The notes below the pieces were generated by a model that had not been told where the DNA came from, ran no database searches, and saw only the letters and a program-made list of their open reading frames with translations. Of a stretch of 64,000 nt of DNA, positions 43,842 through 56,484 are shown piece after piece. How positions within the stretch are numbered: position 1 is the stretch's first letter; every line of letters starts with the position of its first letter. The translations under genes and the position numbers were made by a program. Source of the DNA: Rhyzopertha dominica (Eukaryota > Arthropoda > Insecta > Coleoptera > Bostrichidae); NCBI GenBank assembly GCA_025024175.1, contig QCXZ01000138.1:43123092-43187091 (forward strand), given 5' to 3'.

Positions 43842-44988
43842 TTGAATTTTAATCGCACTTATAATTTTCAAAATATCGCCATCTGAACTTTTGACGCGCA
43901 TTAGTATCCAAAAAACGACACCTTTGTATGGAGGCTAGTGTATACGTCACTTGGTGCGGCGGGAAACATAATTCCTGTACTTTGAGCACTGTATATAAGA
44001 TAATTTATTATTTAAGTAACTGTGTTTGAAAAACCGATTAGGTTAATTAAGCTCAAATGTTCTACCAAGCGTCTGATCTTCCCATATTTGACAATTACGT
44101 GTATTTTGAATAAATCACATTCAAAAAACATTATTTTTAGAATCACTTATGATAAAGGCGCCACATTTGTTACCGCGGCTACCTGTAATACCGACGTATC
44201 GCCGTCATCGGGCGCGTATATTATACTACTAATCACATACTAAAACGAAAAAAATATAAAAAAATAAAAATTTGCAAAAAGGGTAGTTATCCCCCAATTT
44301 CGTCCCCTTCCCGATACCGTACTTACCCCATAAACAATAGGTCGCTTTGGGTAGTAGAGATTTATAAGTTTGCCAAATTTCAAGTTCATATATTAAGTCT
44401 TTCGAAAGTTATCGTATATACAAACAAAACCACAGACACACAGACAAGAAATTTGTTTTGGCTCAAATTTTGTTTTTTTTGCGTTTTCGACCATTTTAAA
44501 GCGAATGAGCAAATAAAAATGTTTGAAAATTTTTTTCGCGATACAATACTTCCCATGCGTTGGATGTGGAAGTAAAACTAAATATTAACCATAAATTCTA
44601 TATCTAACCTGAAAATTTATCAAAAAACTAGAAAAAAAGTCGGAACCAAAACAAAAGTGACACAAACAAACGATACGTCGGTATTACAGGTGGTCTAGTT
44701 ACAAATGTGGCGCCTTTATCATATGCGATTTTATAATGTTTTTTTTTTGAATGTGATTTATTCAAAATACACGTAATTGTTATCACATATCTGTAAGATT
44801 AGTAGCGTAATAAAACAAAAACTTGAATTAAAATTACCTTAAAATATAAAGTGCTCAAAGTACAGGAATACTGTGGCCCGCCGCACCTCCATACAAAGGT
44901 GTCGTTTTCCGGCTTTTAATGAGCGGGAGAAGTTCAAGGGCAATATTTTGAAAACTATAGAAGCAAATTAAATTCNGATTGCAGGAGG
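43842..44988. mobile_element. Foldback/MITE-like element with ~330-bp inverted arms
   Basis: 43,842-44,205 and 44,676-44,988 are inverted copies. Shared blocks include GATACGTCGGTATTACAGGT, ATGTGGCGCCTTTATCAT, TCAAAATACACGTAATTG, GTGCTCAAAGTACAGGAAT and CATACAAAGGTGTCGTTTT. The ~470-bp centre includes CCACAGACACACAGACAAG, common near the 3' ends of some arthropod LINE-like repeats. No protein is encoded. It may be a foldback element or two copies of one repeat inserted head to head. Confidence 0.7.
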
Positions 44989-44999
44989 TTGATAAGCTA

Positions 45000-45780
45000 C
45001 CCAGATATTACTTAGTTCTTGATAAATTGAAAATTTGTGATAAGGTCAATTCTTCTTCTCAGGCAATTCTGTTCAGTAGAGCCCAGTGCTATTTTGGAGC
45101 TTTTAGCAGTTAAGTGGAATATATTTTGCTTTTTCATACAGTTCTGAAGTCTGATAACATACCATAAATGTAGTCAAGTGGAAGTAAATATACCACTTTC
45201 ACATGTTTGTTCATCTATATTTTTCTTTTTGTTGCACGTTCTAACATTAGGCTGCCTTCCTAAAGCTTTTGTGCTTTCAGATGTACTGGCAACGCCGTGC
45301 TCCTCGTATACTGAAGTTATCAGGATACATTCCATTATTACTTATGGGGAGTTTCGTTTGTTGCATGCAGGCATCGGGCCATGAAATGGCCTTCCTCCAT
45401 TCGTACAATACGGTAATGGATGAATATCTACAAATGCGCTACGTGTACGAGACGGTTTATTAAGTATTATGCCTCGTACGTGCGGCGTTCTGCTCCTGTT
45501 CGCAGCACCAAATGGAAACAGAAGTTAGTCTGGAGTTCGATTCGATTTGCTCGAAAATATATCGGTACCATTGAAAAAATGNTAGGAAGGTTTAACGAAA
45601 TTCCCGTCATCTTGAATTAAAGGTTATAGTACGATAATATGGTAAAAAGTGCCCCCACTGGAAGTTCCCAATTAAGGATATATGTCGCACACTCAATTAC
45701 ACACCCCAATTCCACCCCGTTTTTCAGTTTTTGCCATTCAACCCTTAACATTTAATTTTTTTTCTCGAAAATTGTCAGAG
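45000..45780. other. Non-coding stretch with short overlapping frames
   Basis: Plus-strand frames 45,178-45,384, 45,269-45,463 and 45,420-45,620 overlap and are not recognisable. I cannot support a gene. Confidence 0.35.
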
Positions 45781-45784
45781 ATAA

Positions 45785-48020
45785 AAATCTGAAAAAAATT
45801 AGATTAATGTAGTTCCATAAGGTCTATTCTTAAAAAAATTACCAACCCTCCGGCGTTACTACCCTTAAAGTTATGGGGTGCAACCCCCTTTCGGGAGTGT
45901 TTTTTTAATCGTGTTTTTAGAGCGACCGCTTTCTTTTTCCTATTAAAATAATCACCCATATATGGACTATTCACAGTATTTTTTTGTCACTGTAAAATGG
46001 TACTAAAGGGGGTAAAATAATTATTTTGTCTACTTACCACAACCACATCCTAGAAGGCCACAGATGAACTCAGCAACATAGTAGTTATATAACAAGAGTA
46101 ATTTAAAAGATAATCATGAAATACATATGAAAAAAATAGACTAAGGTAGTTCGATAAGGTTTATTCTTAAAAAATAACATCCCCCTGCATTTACTAACCT
46201 TAAAGTTATGGGATACAGCCCTCTCTCTAGGATGTTTTATAATATTATTTTTGAGTGACCACTTTCTTTTCTCTATTAAAATAATCATTTATATATATGC
46301 TATTTACAGTATTTTTTATATGTTATATTTATATATTATTATTTTATATATTTGTCGCTGTAAAGGTTGTGCTAAGGGGGTAAATAATCATTTTGTCTAC
46401 TTACCACAATCACATCCTAGGAGGCCACAAAGAATTCAGCAACATAGCAGTTATATAATAACAGTAATTTAAAAAAATAATCATAAAATACATATAAAAT
46501 GGATTATAAGATATATAAGACTATAAGGTTTATTTAAAAAATAAATACATTACTCTGCCGTTACTACCCTTAAAGTTATGGGGTACAACCCTCTTTCTGG
46601 GATGATTTTTAATGTTTTAAGTGACCACTTTCTTTTCTCTATTAAAATAATCATCTATTTGTGTGCTGTTTACAGTATTTTATTTGTCCCTGTAAAAATG
46701 GTAGTAAGGGGGTAAAATAATTATTTTGTATATTTACCACAATCACATCATAGAAGGCCACAAAGATACCCAACAACAAAGCAGTTGTATATTTAATAAC
46801 AGTGCCTTAAATTATAATAAGGTAACACATATGCGTACTACAAAAATATGAATAATGTACATATAGGTATCTAGATTCTAGACAGATATACATAGACCAT
46901 AAATGGCTGATACAATACTCGTATGTACTATTTTCTGTTTAATATATAGCACCTAATGCATATGGATATCGTAATGTGTTATGCTTGCCAGCGTACAATT
47001 GATCTCTTTTACGAATTGGTATTTGTTCCATTAATATTTTTATTTTCAAAGTATTGGTGCTTTCAAAATATTTACACAGAAAATGAGAAATAAATCTATA
47101 TTTTTTTTCGTAAAACTAATAACGTGCTTAATAGATTTTTAGTTTAGGCAGTTACAAAACAAATTCTTCTCTTCCGTAAATTACTGATGCTACACAAATG
47201 AGTACGCGCCGCACTTTTTAATCAAACAGCAGTACTAAGCTGCACAATGTTGACAAGAACAACAAACAAGTGTAGTAAACCGCTTCATCAGGATTTGAAT
47301 AAACAAAGAAAATTTCTTGTTGTTTAATTTGGACGGTGCGGTTTTGTAGTTAAGAAACTGTACAAAAAAAACGATGACTATGAGGAATATGTTTTTGTGT
47401 TTTTTATCCACTACTGTGACCCCAAGTGGGTCCGCAGACCACAGTTTGAGAAACGCTGCATTTGATATAGAATAATATACGTATATTGTACGAAGCATTT
47501 ATGTGTTACCTACGTATATCTGTCTACATAACTATTTGTACATTCTTTGTATTTTTGCAATATGCTATGTGTTACCTTATTATAATTTAATTCACTGTTA
47601 TTAATATAATTACTTTGTTGATGGGTACCTTTGTGGCCTTCTAGGATGTGATTGTGGTAAATACACAAAATAATTATTTAACCCTCTTGGTACCCTCTTT
47701 TTTCAGGAACATATAAAATACTGTATATAATAAGAGGAATGAAAGTGTTCACTCAAAAACAGTATTAAAAAACATCCCAGGGATAGGGTTGTACCCTATA
47801 ACTTTAAGGGGTAACGGCAGAGGGATGTCATTTTTTTAAGAATAAACCTTATCGAATTACCTTAGTCCATTNTTTTCATATGTTTTTCATGATTATCTTT
47901 TAAATTGCTCTTGTTATATAACTACTATGTTGCTGAGTTCATCTGTGGCCTCCTAGGATGTGGTTGTGGTAAGTAGACAAAATAATTATTTTACCCCATT
48001 AGTACCATTTTTACAGTCTT
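45785..48020. mobile_element. Foldback structure made of ~350-bp tandem units
   Basis: Three direct units lie at about 45,785, 46,110 and 46,477 (period about 335-375 bp). Each contains ATAAGGTTTATTCTTAAAAAA-like, ACCCTTAAAGTTATGGGGT, ATTAAAATAATCA and CCACATCCTAGAAGGCCAC blocks. The same blocks occur inverted at about 47,580-48,020. Similarity continues inward (ATTATAATAAGGTAACACATA), leaving a centre of about 46,900-47,460. Arms made of tandem repeats are typical of foldback-type elements. Confidence 0.75.
47235..47462 (-). mobile_element. hAT-type terminal fragment inside the foldback centre
   Basis: The minus strand from 47,462 reads CAGCGTTTCTCAAACTGTGG, then TCTGCGGACCCACTTGGGGTC, the kind of terminus found in many hAT elements. 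The opposite end was not found. An 87-codon minus-strand frame across it is not recognisable as transposase. Confidence 0.45.
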
Positions 48021-48186
48021 GTATTGATGTCTACATCAGGCATATTGAAACCATATTCCATTTTGAAAAGAAGAAAAATCGACAGAGCTCTTTGAACTGC
48101 TATTGGCGAATAAAACAAAAAAAATGTATTGAAAACATAGTTTTTTTTTGGTTTAGACTGCGCCTATTCTTGGAATATGGTCAACG

Positions 48187-48217
48187 TATCGCCCACTCTT
48201 GTAAGTGGTATCATCAG
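48187..48217 (-). ncRNA. Hammerhead-like core of a PLE 3' end
   Basis: Minus strand: CTGATGA (48,217-48,211), stem II CCACT / AGTGG (5 bp), then GCGATAC where GCGAAAC is expected. One core A is replaced by T, so it is probably inactive. Downstream sequence (TATTCCAAGAATAGGCGCAGT) resembles the tail after the plus-strand motif at 19.3 kb. Confidence 0.5.
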
Positions 48218-48229
48218 GACAGAAATATA

Positions 48230-49180
48230 TAATATGGTACAAACCTGACACGAAAAACATGACCAGGCCGAACCAAATCCCAAGGAGGAAAGTCGGAAGG
48301 AGCGAAGAACAGAACTAGATTTTGTTCACTAGATTACGATAACAATAAGTAAATTAACAGCAATATTACGTTAGTACCAGACACAGAAACTATTTTGAAT
48401 ATTTACCGGAAGTCAGAGATGTCAGTGCTTAAGCTTCTTATTGGCTAACGCCTATGCTTGTTATACACTAAATATTCCGTGATCAAACGATAGAACAAGG
48501 TAGTTTTTTAAAATTAGGTCACATATTATTAGTTTAAATTATCTCTGCAGTTAGCGAATCACTTAATTAACCTGACACTGTCAGCTGCACAACTTTGTTT
48601 AACGAAATTCCAGCATCAGTTTCTTCCCTAAATGGCGTAGGCACCTCCGCTTCCTAAAACGCAATTTTGTCATTTACTTTACCGTATGATCCCGGTATCG
48701 CGTATAAATTTGACATGAGAACATAATGAGATTAGTTGTAAGGACGGGGGCGCCATTTGTAGTATGTAATTGGCACTCCAGCGTCTAAGTTATAAATCCT
48801 CAACCAATTTGGTTAATTTCTCATTTTCTAATTTCATAAGGGGGGCCCCGATAGTGAGTTGATGTAACGCTGTTTCACACAACGACCGTATACCTAATTA
48901 GAAGATGAAAGGAAGCGAACTTCGGGGGTTTATGCAGCATATAGGAGCCGCGGTTGATCGGAAATAATATATAATTGCCAACTACATCGGGACTACAATA
49001 CAAATATAGATTACATTCAGTATTAGTGATAAAACAATATTTACCTTCATTAAAACAACAGTACAAATTAAAAACATTAAATTTCTTGTTGATGAAACAT
49101 CATCTCCATAAACGGCAAATCTATCCCTTTACAAATATGTGCAAAATCCCGTTCAATCTAAAGACATTTAAAAATAATAA
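48230..49180. other. Non-coding stretch
   Basis: Lies between a PLE endonuclease remnant and a PLE terminal motif on the same strand. It may be the 3' region of that PLE, but I see no direct evidence. No gene recognised. Confidence 0.35.
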
Positions 49181-49182
49181 TA

Positions 49183-49870
49183 TCACAACAAATTATTGTA
49201 TGATTTGTTCAACCTGTTTAAGTATATTTTAAAGTTAACTGCGTTTTGGATATCTTTATTGATGCAAATCATTACGTTCATTTCCTTCCTCTCTCTATTA
49301 TTCTCAGCATTCAAAACCTCAGTTCGATTAAAAGCGAATTTGTGTCCATTTTGAAAGTAGTACGTGCTAGTGTCGTCTTGCCTTTCTCAAATTCATATGT
49401 AATATTGCAGTCCAGTTCGTGTTCTCTTAACCTTTTTCCAAAATTTTGAGCGTTTTTCTTTAATCAATGTTGCCATATTTGATTTGATTAATTTGTTGTC
49501 TTTATCCCTATTCTTTATATGAATCTGTATTTGTATGGATTTTATTATATAAAAAACTAATTACACATTGTATAGTCTAACTAATCTTTTTATTTCACGT
49601 GACAAGTTTGGTATGTAAGGAAATTAATAGAATATTTTGTTTGTATTTACTTATTTTGATGTGGCGTTTATGATATCATTGATGGCATTTCTCTTTTACT
49701 GTACATGATGACTTGAGAAGTAATTTATTATTTTGTTACCAACAATTTCCTTCCTATAGCAGTTTGTAGTTATACACCCATTGTCTCTTATTAGCAAGAT
49801 ATCCAAGCAAGGTGTAAAAGAACTGATGCCCTTACTGCCATCTAAGCGAAACTTTGCAAATTAGACGGTC
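49183..49870 (-). pseudogene. Penelope-like element P5, RT end and GIY-YIG
   Basis: Minus strand from 49,870: CLDILLIRDNGCITTNCYRK, then KIINYFSSHH (PLE RT C-terminus; the usual pattern is FLDxxxxR...YRK...NxxSxH). A poorly readable stretch follows, then NFGKRLREHELDCNITYEFE and KTTLART (GIY-YIG helix region) and a C-terminal tail NKDIQNAVNFKIYLNRL ending at 49,183. The YIG core itself is not readable. Multiple stops and shifts. Confidence 0.65.
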
Positions 49871-51255
49871 TATAACTGGGATAGACGCCGACCTAGTGCA
49901 TGTTCCTGTCGGTGGCAACGGAGAAGCTACTCCCTCAGCAAAATGAAATAAAACATGTGACCTGGTCTATCACTCGCACCCTACGACTAGTTTAACCCTA
50001 ATGGAGCTCATCAAGTGGGCCTACAGAGTAAATTGACCAAAGCAGACCGTCGCTGTAGCCATCGATTGCGGACTAAGTAATGAACAGTGACATACACTAT
50101 TTCGCTGAGTTCCGCATAGATGGCATTTAGGGTGTCAACTCTCTTACCAAAATGCTTAAATTGTTTGTTACGCCTCCTTTTGCTTCTACCTGAAGATGTT
50201 CACAAAAGAGCCAGTAGTGCCGACTAATCAGTGGAGAAGGGGTGGGTTTTTTTCCAAAGAACCAACCACAAATTTATATAAATGATAGGAACCCAGTGCT
50301 AGGTAATTTTACTGCATACTCCAAAAGTATAGGAAACCCATCGAATTACCAAACATAGGTTTACCAACAGGCCAAATAAAATGATACCAGAGTCTCAATA
50401 AGTATATAATGTATAATAATATGAAAATGTAAACCAGTTGATTTAAGGTAAGTGTATATACATCTGCAAAAAATAATACTTAATGAATCAGTAAATCTTA
50501 GATAACTCAATCACAATAGTAATAGTACGTATTACTGATGCTATATTATTTATATTTATATCCCTTCACTATTTCAGGCCTTATGATTGCGCGCAGTCAT
50601 TTACAAGCCAATAAGATTTCTAAGATAAAGAATTAGGAAGAAAGAAGTTACTGATGCATTCAAAATTGTTTTAAATTAGATCTCTCCCAATGTATAATGT
50701 AAAGTTCCAGGTAAGTAGCATGCATAAAAAGGTGTACTTATCCGATAGCGAATTCGTAGATTCCAACAAGGACGGAGACGAATAACGGTCGAGCTCAGCA
50801 AAAAAAGATGCAATCCTTTTCTCGAATGTATAAAACTATTGAAATAAAACACAAGATGATTCATACCTCGGATAGCGGGCGGGTTTACTTTGAATAGGGG
50901 TAGCTTGTAGTTTAAAGTACTCACAACCCTTACAGATCGGGGGAGTATCTTTAGATTTTAGTCACAAATGCGTGGATGCGATTTTATGGTAAGGTCAGTG
51001 GAAAATCCACAAATGCATGGGATAAAATACCATCCAAATTCCAGGGCTCCAAAGATCTAAATATTTCAGATCCAACTCAAAAATATTGATGCTGACCCAC
51101 CCAAAAAGGATAATTTAATTAATAAAATAATCAGCTAATTATTGCCAATTAGAAAATGTCCCATGGAAAGGAAAGCAAACTATAATTACATTACTGTGTA
51201 TTTTAGATTCTAACATGTTTTGGCGATTTAGTAAAAAAATGACTTTTAATAATAG
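49871..51255. other. Unassigned stretch
   Basis: A GC-richer block at 49,880-50,120 (GGTGGCAACGGAGAAGCTAC) looks like part of a repeat but could not be classified. An open minus-strand frame (50,676-50,924, 82 codons) is not recognisable. Confidence 0.3.
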
Positions 51256-51259
51256 AGTA

Positions 51260-51425
51260 TTTTTTATGTAAAGGGATCTTAGATTTATAACCCGTCGGAG
51301 AAAAAAAACCCTGGTATTTCTTAAAAACTATTGTCTTGTTTAACCGGGAATCGAACTCGGATCCTTTTAAATACCGTTCAAATGTGATGGCATCTACACC
51401 ACTAAAACCTTATTTAGCTTCGAGG
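51260..51425 (-). repeat. tRNA-like head, candidate SINE or tRNA pseudogene
   Basis: Minus strand reads TTTAGTGGTGTAGATGCC (box A-like, D-arm) and 41 bp later GATCCGAGTTCGATTCCCGG (box B, T-arm with TTCGATT loop; four of five T-stem pairs form). The anticodon arm does not fold well, so it is not an intact tRNA. A T-rich unrelated tail follows. This architecture is typical of tRNA-derived SINEs. Confidence 0.5.
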
Positions 51426-51429
51426 TCAA

Positions 51430-52050
51430 AGCGAGATATATACATCAAAGTTTACTATATGTAACGATACTATACGCTATCTTTTGCAGCTGAGTTCTCA
51501 GTATTTTTGAGCTTCAGACCGGATATCTGTAGTAGCTGATTACTATCTAAATTATAATGATTAAAGGCACTTATTGCCAGAATGCCACAGCAGGTATAAC
51601 TTGTTCAGAAACGTATTGGCCTGCTAACTCAGAAAACTACTTCTTATATTCATTATTAATACATTCAGGCAATAAATATTTTTATTGTTATTTCACATTA
51701 ACTTTTAGATAAGGACTGGCGCAAGTTCGGAACATACACATGTAAAAACTCTCCTTCTTGTTAGACATAATTAAGTAATGTGAAACTGACATGGATTCCA
51801 AGTTTCTCTTATGCATTTTAACAAAAGTGATCTTTTAGTATTTTGATACCGATAATAAAGGAAAAGAGGGCAAGATGTAATGACGAAGCGTTCGCATTCA
51901 TTCTATAACATCTAGGCTAGACTTGATAGACAGCAGAAAGAAGTCTTTTCATAATAATTAACGATATAATCCTCCTTATGAAAAAATGCTCAAATAAGAC
52001 CTCTCCCAGCCCGATGGCCATGTCTGATGTTATAATCAATATTCTATTTG
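51430..52050. other. Non-coding stretch, nothing recognised
   Basis: AT-rich, without gene or repeat that I can identify. Confidence 0.4.
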
Positions 52051-52054
52051 CTAA

Positions 52055-52560
52055 TGGTCGTGCCTTTGTNCGCCAGCGTTCCGATAGACTCAGCCAGAGT
52101 TGACAGCGGCNTGATAAAGGGGAATAATGCCGGANTGACGANCAAATAGGGGAATTTTAGACGTGTCAGCGACTGTCACACGTGCGATGCGGCATCCAGT
52201 TATGTTTGCTTGAGGCCCTCGAAGTCCTGTCACCAGGATATAATCGAGAGAGCGCACACATCTCGCATATATGAACCGCCGTTCGCAGATATTAATGATG
52301 CGACGGGGAACTCCGGGCGCGCTACAGTTCATTTGATAATGGAATTTCCGAGGGGCCAGGTATGCCGGATTAAAATGCATATTTTCCGGATGTATTAAAA
52401 ATTCTTGTTTCTAGTATTCGAGGAACGCTTTGCGAACAATCCGGGAACGGGAGCGGCGGTAGCGAATTGCTCCGGAGTTTGCGAATTTTGGCTGTGAGTG
52501 CCGGAATTTTGAGATAGCATGCATTGTTGCGATCAGTTGGTATTGCCTTATCAAGGAATT
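52055..52560. other. GC- and CpG-rich non-coding island
   Basis: CpG-rich, with scattered single N bases at its left side (52,070-52,142). Overlapping frames on both strands are not recognisable. Candidate conserved non-coding sequence. Confidence 0.35.
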
Positions 52561-52564
52561 CATG

Positions 52565-54770
52565 CATTGAACCAAGAGATTTTTTTATCTTTTGTAAGAC
52601 ATTTTGTTTATTTCGAATGTATTTTAGATTATATTATGCAAGGGGGTAGCCATTAATGAAGTCTATGGAACAGCCGTCATGTAATCCACAGAAGTCATTA
52701 AGTGAAATCCATCATAAGTCATTATTTTTGTTAATTCAGCCTCAAATCTACTAATCGTTTAAAATCTGATGAAATCCATATGAAATCTTTGTGTGATACG
52801 ATGGAATTTGTATGAAATCCTGGCTTAATTTACATATTTTATTAGTATAATTTGGCATAACCCAAGAATACTTAGAAGCACAAAAAGAAGAGTACCGTCA
52901 CTGACCGCCGGTAAACGCGTGCAGCTATTCGATATCATTTTAATCGATAAAGCAGATACCTATCAAATCCGAGAGTTACGTGCTATTGTTATCTTTGATA
53001 ACACTTCCAGACGTATTTTTAGGGCATTACATGTCAAAATAGGTTTAGAAAATGTGCACTTGTAAGAGCGGATCTCTATATAGCTATGCGAAGTTGGGGA
53101 TTATTTACTGGCACTGGAGAAATAGTTCCTCCTTTATCCTATTCGTACAATGTTCAGAGAACACCTATAGATAGCCGTTGCATTTGGATCTACAATGACA
53201 AAAGCTTTGTGTACTCATTCCTTTGAATCACTCGTCCTTAACTTGTTAGTGGAACCTTCTCCAGACTTCTCAGAAGCGTTATATTAAGCAACAATTGGCA
53301 ATTCAAGCTGAGCGATACGCAGTCTAATGGCAAAATAGTGAACTAGTCAAAAGCAGCCGCTGTCGCTAGGTGCTCCCCGCTTTTACGTCGCGATAAATTA
53401 AGTTTGGACTTCAGATGAGTTTTATTATAAAAGTAAATAAACATGAAATGAAAACTAGAAAGCAGGTTTTCATTACTATCCACAACAACTCCGAATGGAA
53501 AAACAAAAAAAAATCCTATTTTTGTTGTTGGCTATGCTAAGCAAAGTTGTAGGTTCTATGGTAATTTAAAAAAAAGAAAACCACAAAAGCATCTTTTTTA
53601 AACAAGGTTATCTTATCTCAAAATAGTACCCAAAATCTTTAATAATAGACAAGGTATTCTAGACCGACTAGTTATGTACCTATGTGTATGAATTTTGCTA
53701 AGTAAGCGTGTATCACAATAACACTGAAGTCAATAAGCCAAGACATAGTGACATTAAAAAAATAACAAAAGGCATTGTTCCATGCGCCCCTAAAGATGAG
53801 TGGCTGCCAGAGTTAATATAAAAAGACAATACATAATTAAAATTTTGCTTGAAATCTAAACATGTGTGAAATTCAGACATATATCTACCTACCTGTCCTG
53901 ATCAGATGTAAATATTAAGTAGGACATTTTTACGAAATCAGTACTGTAAATCACGATGGGTGGTTACCCTATTAGAATTTTCAATAAATTATTTACCGTG
54001 CAATACATCTGGCCTGTTGGTTAAAGCAGATACATACAGGTACAGACTAAAAACTGAAAACATCAGTACCTGTCCCACAAAATTAATATCATAGGTTGTT
54101 GTGTGTTATTATGGTATACAAACAATTATTTTACTAAAATGCATGTCTATGATGTGCTGTCTACACCTCAACCAACTGCAGATAGTACTATTTCGCTGTC
54201 ATTACAGCTCATCAGTGCAGTTTAGGTCTAGTGTAGACAACACGGGCTTTTAAAACTACTCACAATGAGATGACCCGCATTAAGAACGCCTTGAGCTTAC
54301 AGTATATCAACATCTGAAGGCAGCAGTTTCTTCCAAGAAGGTAAAAATCTTTATTAAACTGAGTGGCTTTTTGTACGCCACACCGCGCAGATGAAGCAAG
54401 TGGACCGCTTTCTAAGCGTTCAGCTGATGGCTGAAGCGCGCGCCAAAAATTTATTTGAATCGCCAATAACCTAATTATTTCAGTCGCCTAGGGACTGACT
54501 AGACTTTTGATTATCGCAGATCTTCGGTTGTACTCTGCATTTGTTCATGACATGTTGATTATTTTGGGGTTGACTAGACGAGTGTGGCTTTCATGAATGC
54601 CAATAACAAGGTCTGCTTTACGCTCTACAGGTTGCATTAATCGGTCGGTTTACAGGCGCGGTAAATGCGGGGAAGAAAACGAAAATGTTCAAAAAATAAA
54701 TTTAAAAAAATGTAGTAGGATTGTGAAAGGTGCTATAGGGTACGAAATGAGTTTGAAATGTAAAATACGT
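52565..54770. other. Non-coding stretch, nothing recognised
   Basis: AT-rich. A few AAATCC(A/T) motifs recur at 52,680-52,830 (GAAATCCAT, GAAATCCTG), suggesting a small degenerate repeat. No gene seen. Confidence 0.4.
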
Positions 54771-54774
54771 CTAC

Positions 54775-55931
54775 TAACGGGTGGACCATATAAAATTTGC
54801 ATTTTTGATCGGCTATAAATAAAAAATTAATGAATATTTTTTCAAAGTTACAAGTTTATTAGAAAGATTGAACTTTTGCATTTATGAATGAAATACGACA
54901 TCATTAAAATAACTACCACGGCTGGTTTAGCAGTACCCCATCCGATCAACCCAATTTTTCAGTATATTTTCTACTGTTTGGGCTTAAATTTCATGAATGG
55001 CGATTTTCAAAAACAGTTCGCAAAAGATCTATGGTTATGTTGGCTGTATGGCAAGTNNCACCATCCTGTTGANACCAAACATCATCCATGCCATTCTCTT
55101 CAATTTTTGGAAACAAAAATTCGTTGAGCATGGCACGGTAACGATCTCCATTGACAGTAACGGTGGCTCCTTCATCATTTTCGAAGAAAATTGGACCAAT
55201 GATGCCTCCTGACCAAAATCCACACCAAACAGTCACTCGTTGTGGATGCATTNGNTGCTCAACAATCACGTGTGGATTTTCTGATCCCCAAATACGGCAA
55301 TTTTGCTTATTGACATAGCCTGCAAGGTGAAAATGAGCCTCATCTGAAAACACGATTTTTCGGTAAAAATGCTCATCTTCAGCTAAACGATCTTCAGCCC
55401 TTTCTGCGAATCGAAAACGCATTGGATGGTCATGAGGCTTTATTTCTNGGACTNATTGAACTTTGTAGGCTTTCATACCGAAACCTTTATGCAAAATTCT
55501 CTTGAGAGAAGTGCGAGAAATGTTCAATTCTTGAGAACGATGACGAGTTGATGTTGNTGGTTGTTCACGNACACTACGNGCAACAACAGCAATGTTTTCA
55601 GCTGTACGCACTGGACAAGAACGTAAATGTGTTGGTTTATTCAGTAACGATCCAGTTTCACGAACTCGTTTGACAAATTGATCCACAAATTGTCGTGAAG
55701 GCATTTCATTTCTACTGAATTTTCCACGTAAATTTCTTACAGTTTGGACAGAAGATTCACCATTTTGGAAATAAGTTTTCAATATTTCCCAATTTTGTTC
55801 AAGCGTAAAGCGACCCATTTCGTAAATGTCAAATATTAAATTAAATTTCTGTCATAGCACGAATGACAGAAGTGTTGCCAAACTCAAAATAACCACTACT
55901 TCAAAATGCAAACGTTAGATGGCCCACCCTG
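54775..55931 (-). mobile_element. Mariner-type DNA transposon, internally deleted
   Basis: The right end reads CAGGGTGGGCCATCTAACG on the minus strand, next to TA. The left end on the plus strand reads ACGGGTGGACCATATAAAAT, a diverged inverted copy; both continue into TTTGCATTTT. TA dinucleotides flank the ends. Between them lies one transposase gene on the minus strand. Total length about 1.16 kb. The transposase lacks a part, so this copy cannot move by itself. Confidence 0.85.
54890..55818 (-). pseudogene. Mariner-type transposase, catalytic third residue deleted
   Basis: Starts with Met at 55,818 (MGRFTLEQNWEILKTYF, a helix-turn-helix DNA-binding region often annotated as DUF4817). A second helix-turn-helix follows, then the DDE-type core with IVFSDEAHFHL (first Asp) and VTVWCGFWSGGIIGPIFF, and DVWXQQDGXTCHTAN (second Asp). 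The frame stops at 54,991. About 15 codons later the family's C-terminus (ENILKNWVDRMGYC, GSYFNDVVFHS) is readable down to about 54,890. The block that should carry the third acidic residue is missing. Several N bases lie inside the gene. Confidence 0.88.
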
Positions 55932-55934
55932 TAT

Positions 55935-56480
55935 AATTGTAATAAGTAGTACTGGCAATTCTGCTTTATATTATATGAATATACGACCGTATCTGACGTT
56001 TATACGTCCCTTCTGTTTGGTATTATAATAATTATCACTCATTATGCTTCTAAGGAAACTTATAAATCGAATCCACAAATATAATTATTCAAAATATTGG
56101 GGTATATATTTTTGTAGGTACGGGAAATTAAAATTTAAACTTGTTCGAGTTTAAGTGGCGCACTCTGTACATATATCTATATCCATCTTGTAATAGCAGA
56201 TATCTGTAGGCAGACAAAAGAGGAGTTGGTAAAGTGTTCAAGAGGTTAAACGCAATTGCCGTGATGTCGTTATTAGGATCTTACCCTTCGCTGGATTTTT
56301 TATTCATACATTTATAAAATGATTGGATATGTTTGTTGCGCCACTTTGAATTAACTTTGGACAGTTTTGGTACGCTTCAAAATCTTGACAAATATTTGGG
56401 ATGTAGCCATTCTATATATTCCAATTAAAAGAAGACAACTAGAAAATTATCAGTTGACGAATCACTTACACACTGCCCTT
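55935..56480. other. Non-coding stretch, nothing recognised
   Basis: No gene or repeat recognised. Confidence 0.4.
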
Positions 56481-56484
56481 TTAT

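Noticed and set aside
47960..48232. 90-codon plus-strand frame
   Set aside because: It runs through the foldback repeat and then antisense through a PLE 3' end; a shadow frame.
50187..50215. CTGAAGATG... near 50.19 kb as another hammerhead motif
   Set aside because: There is no stem II followed by GAAA at the right distance.
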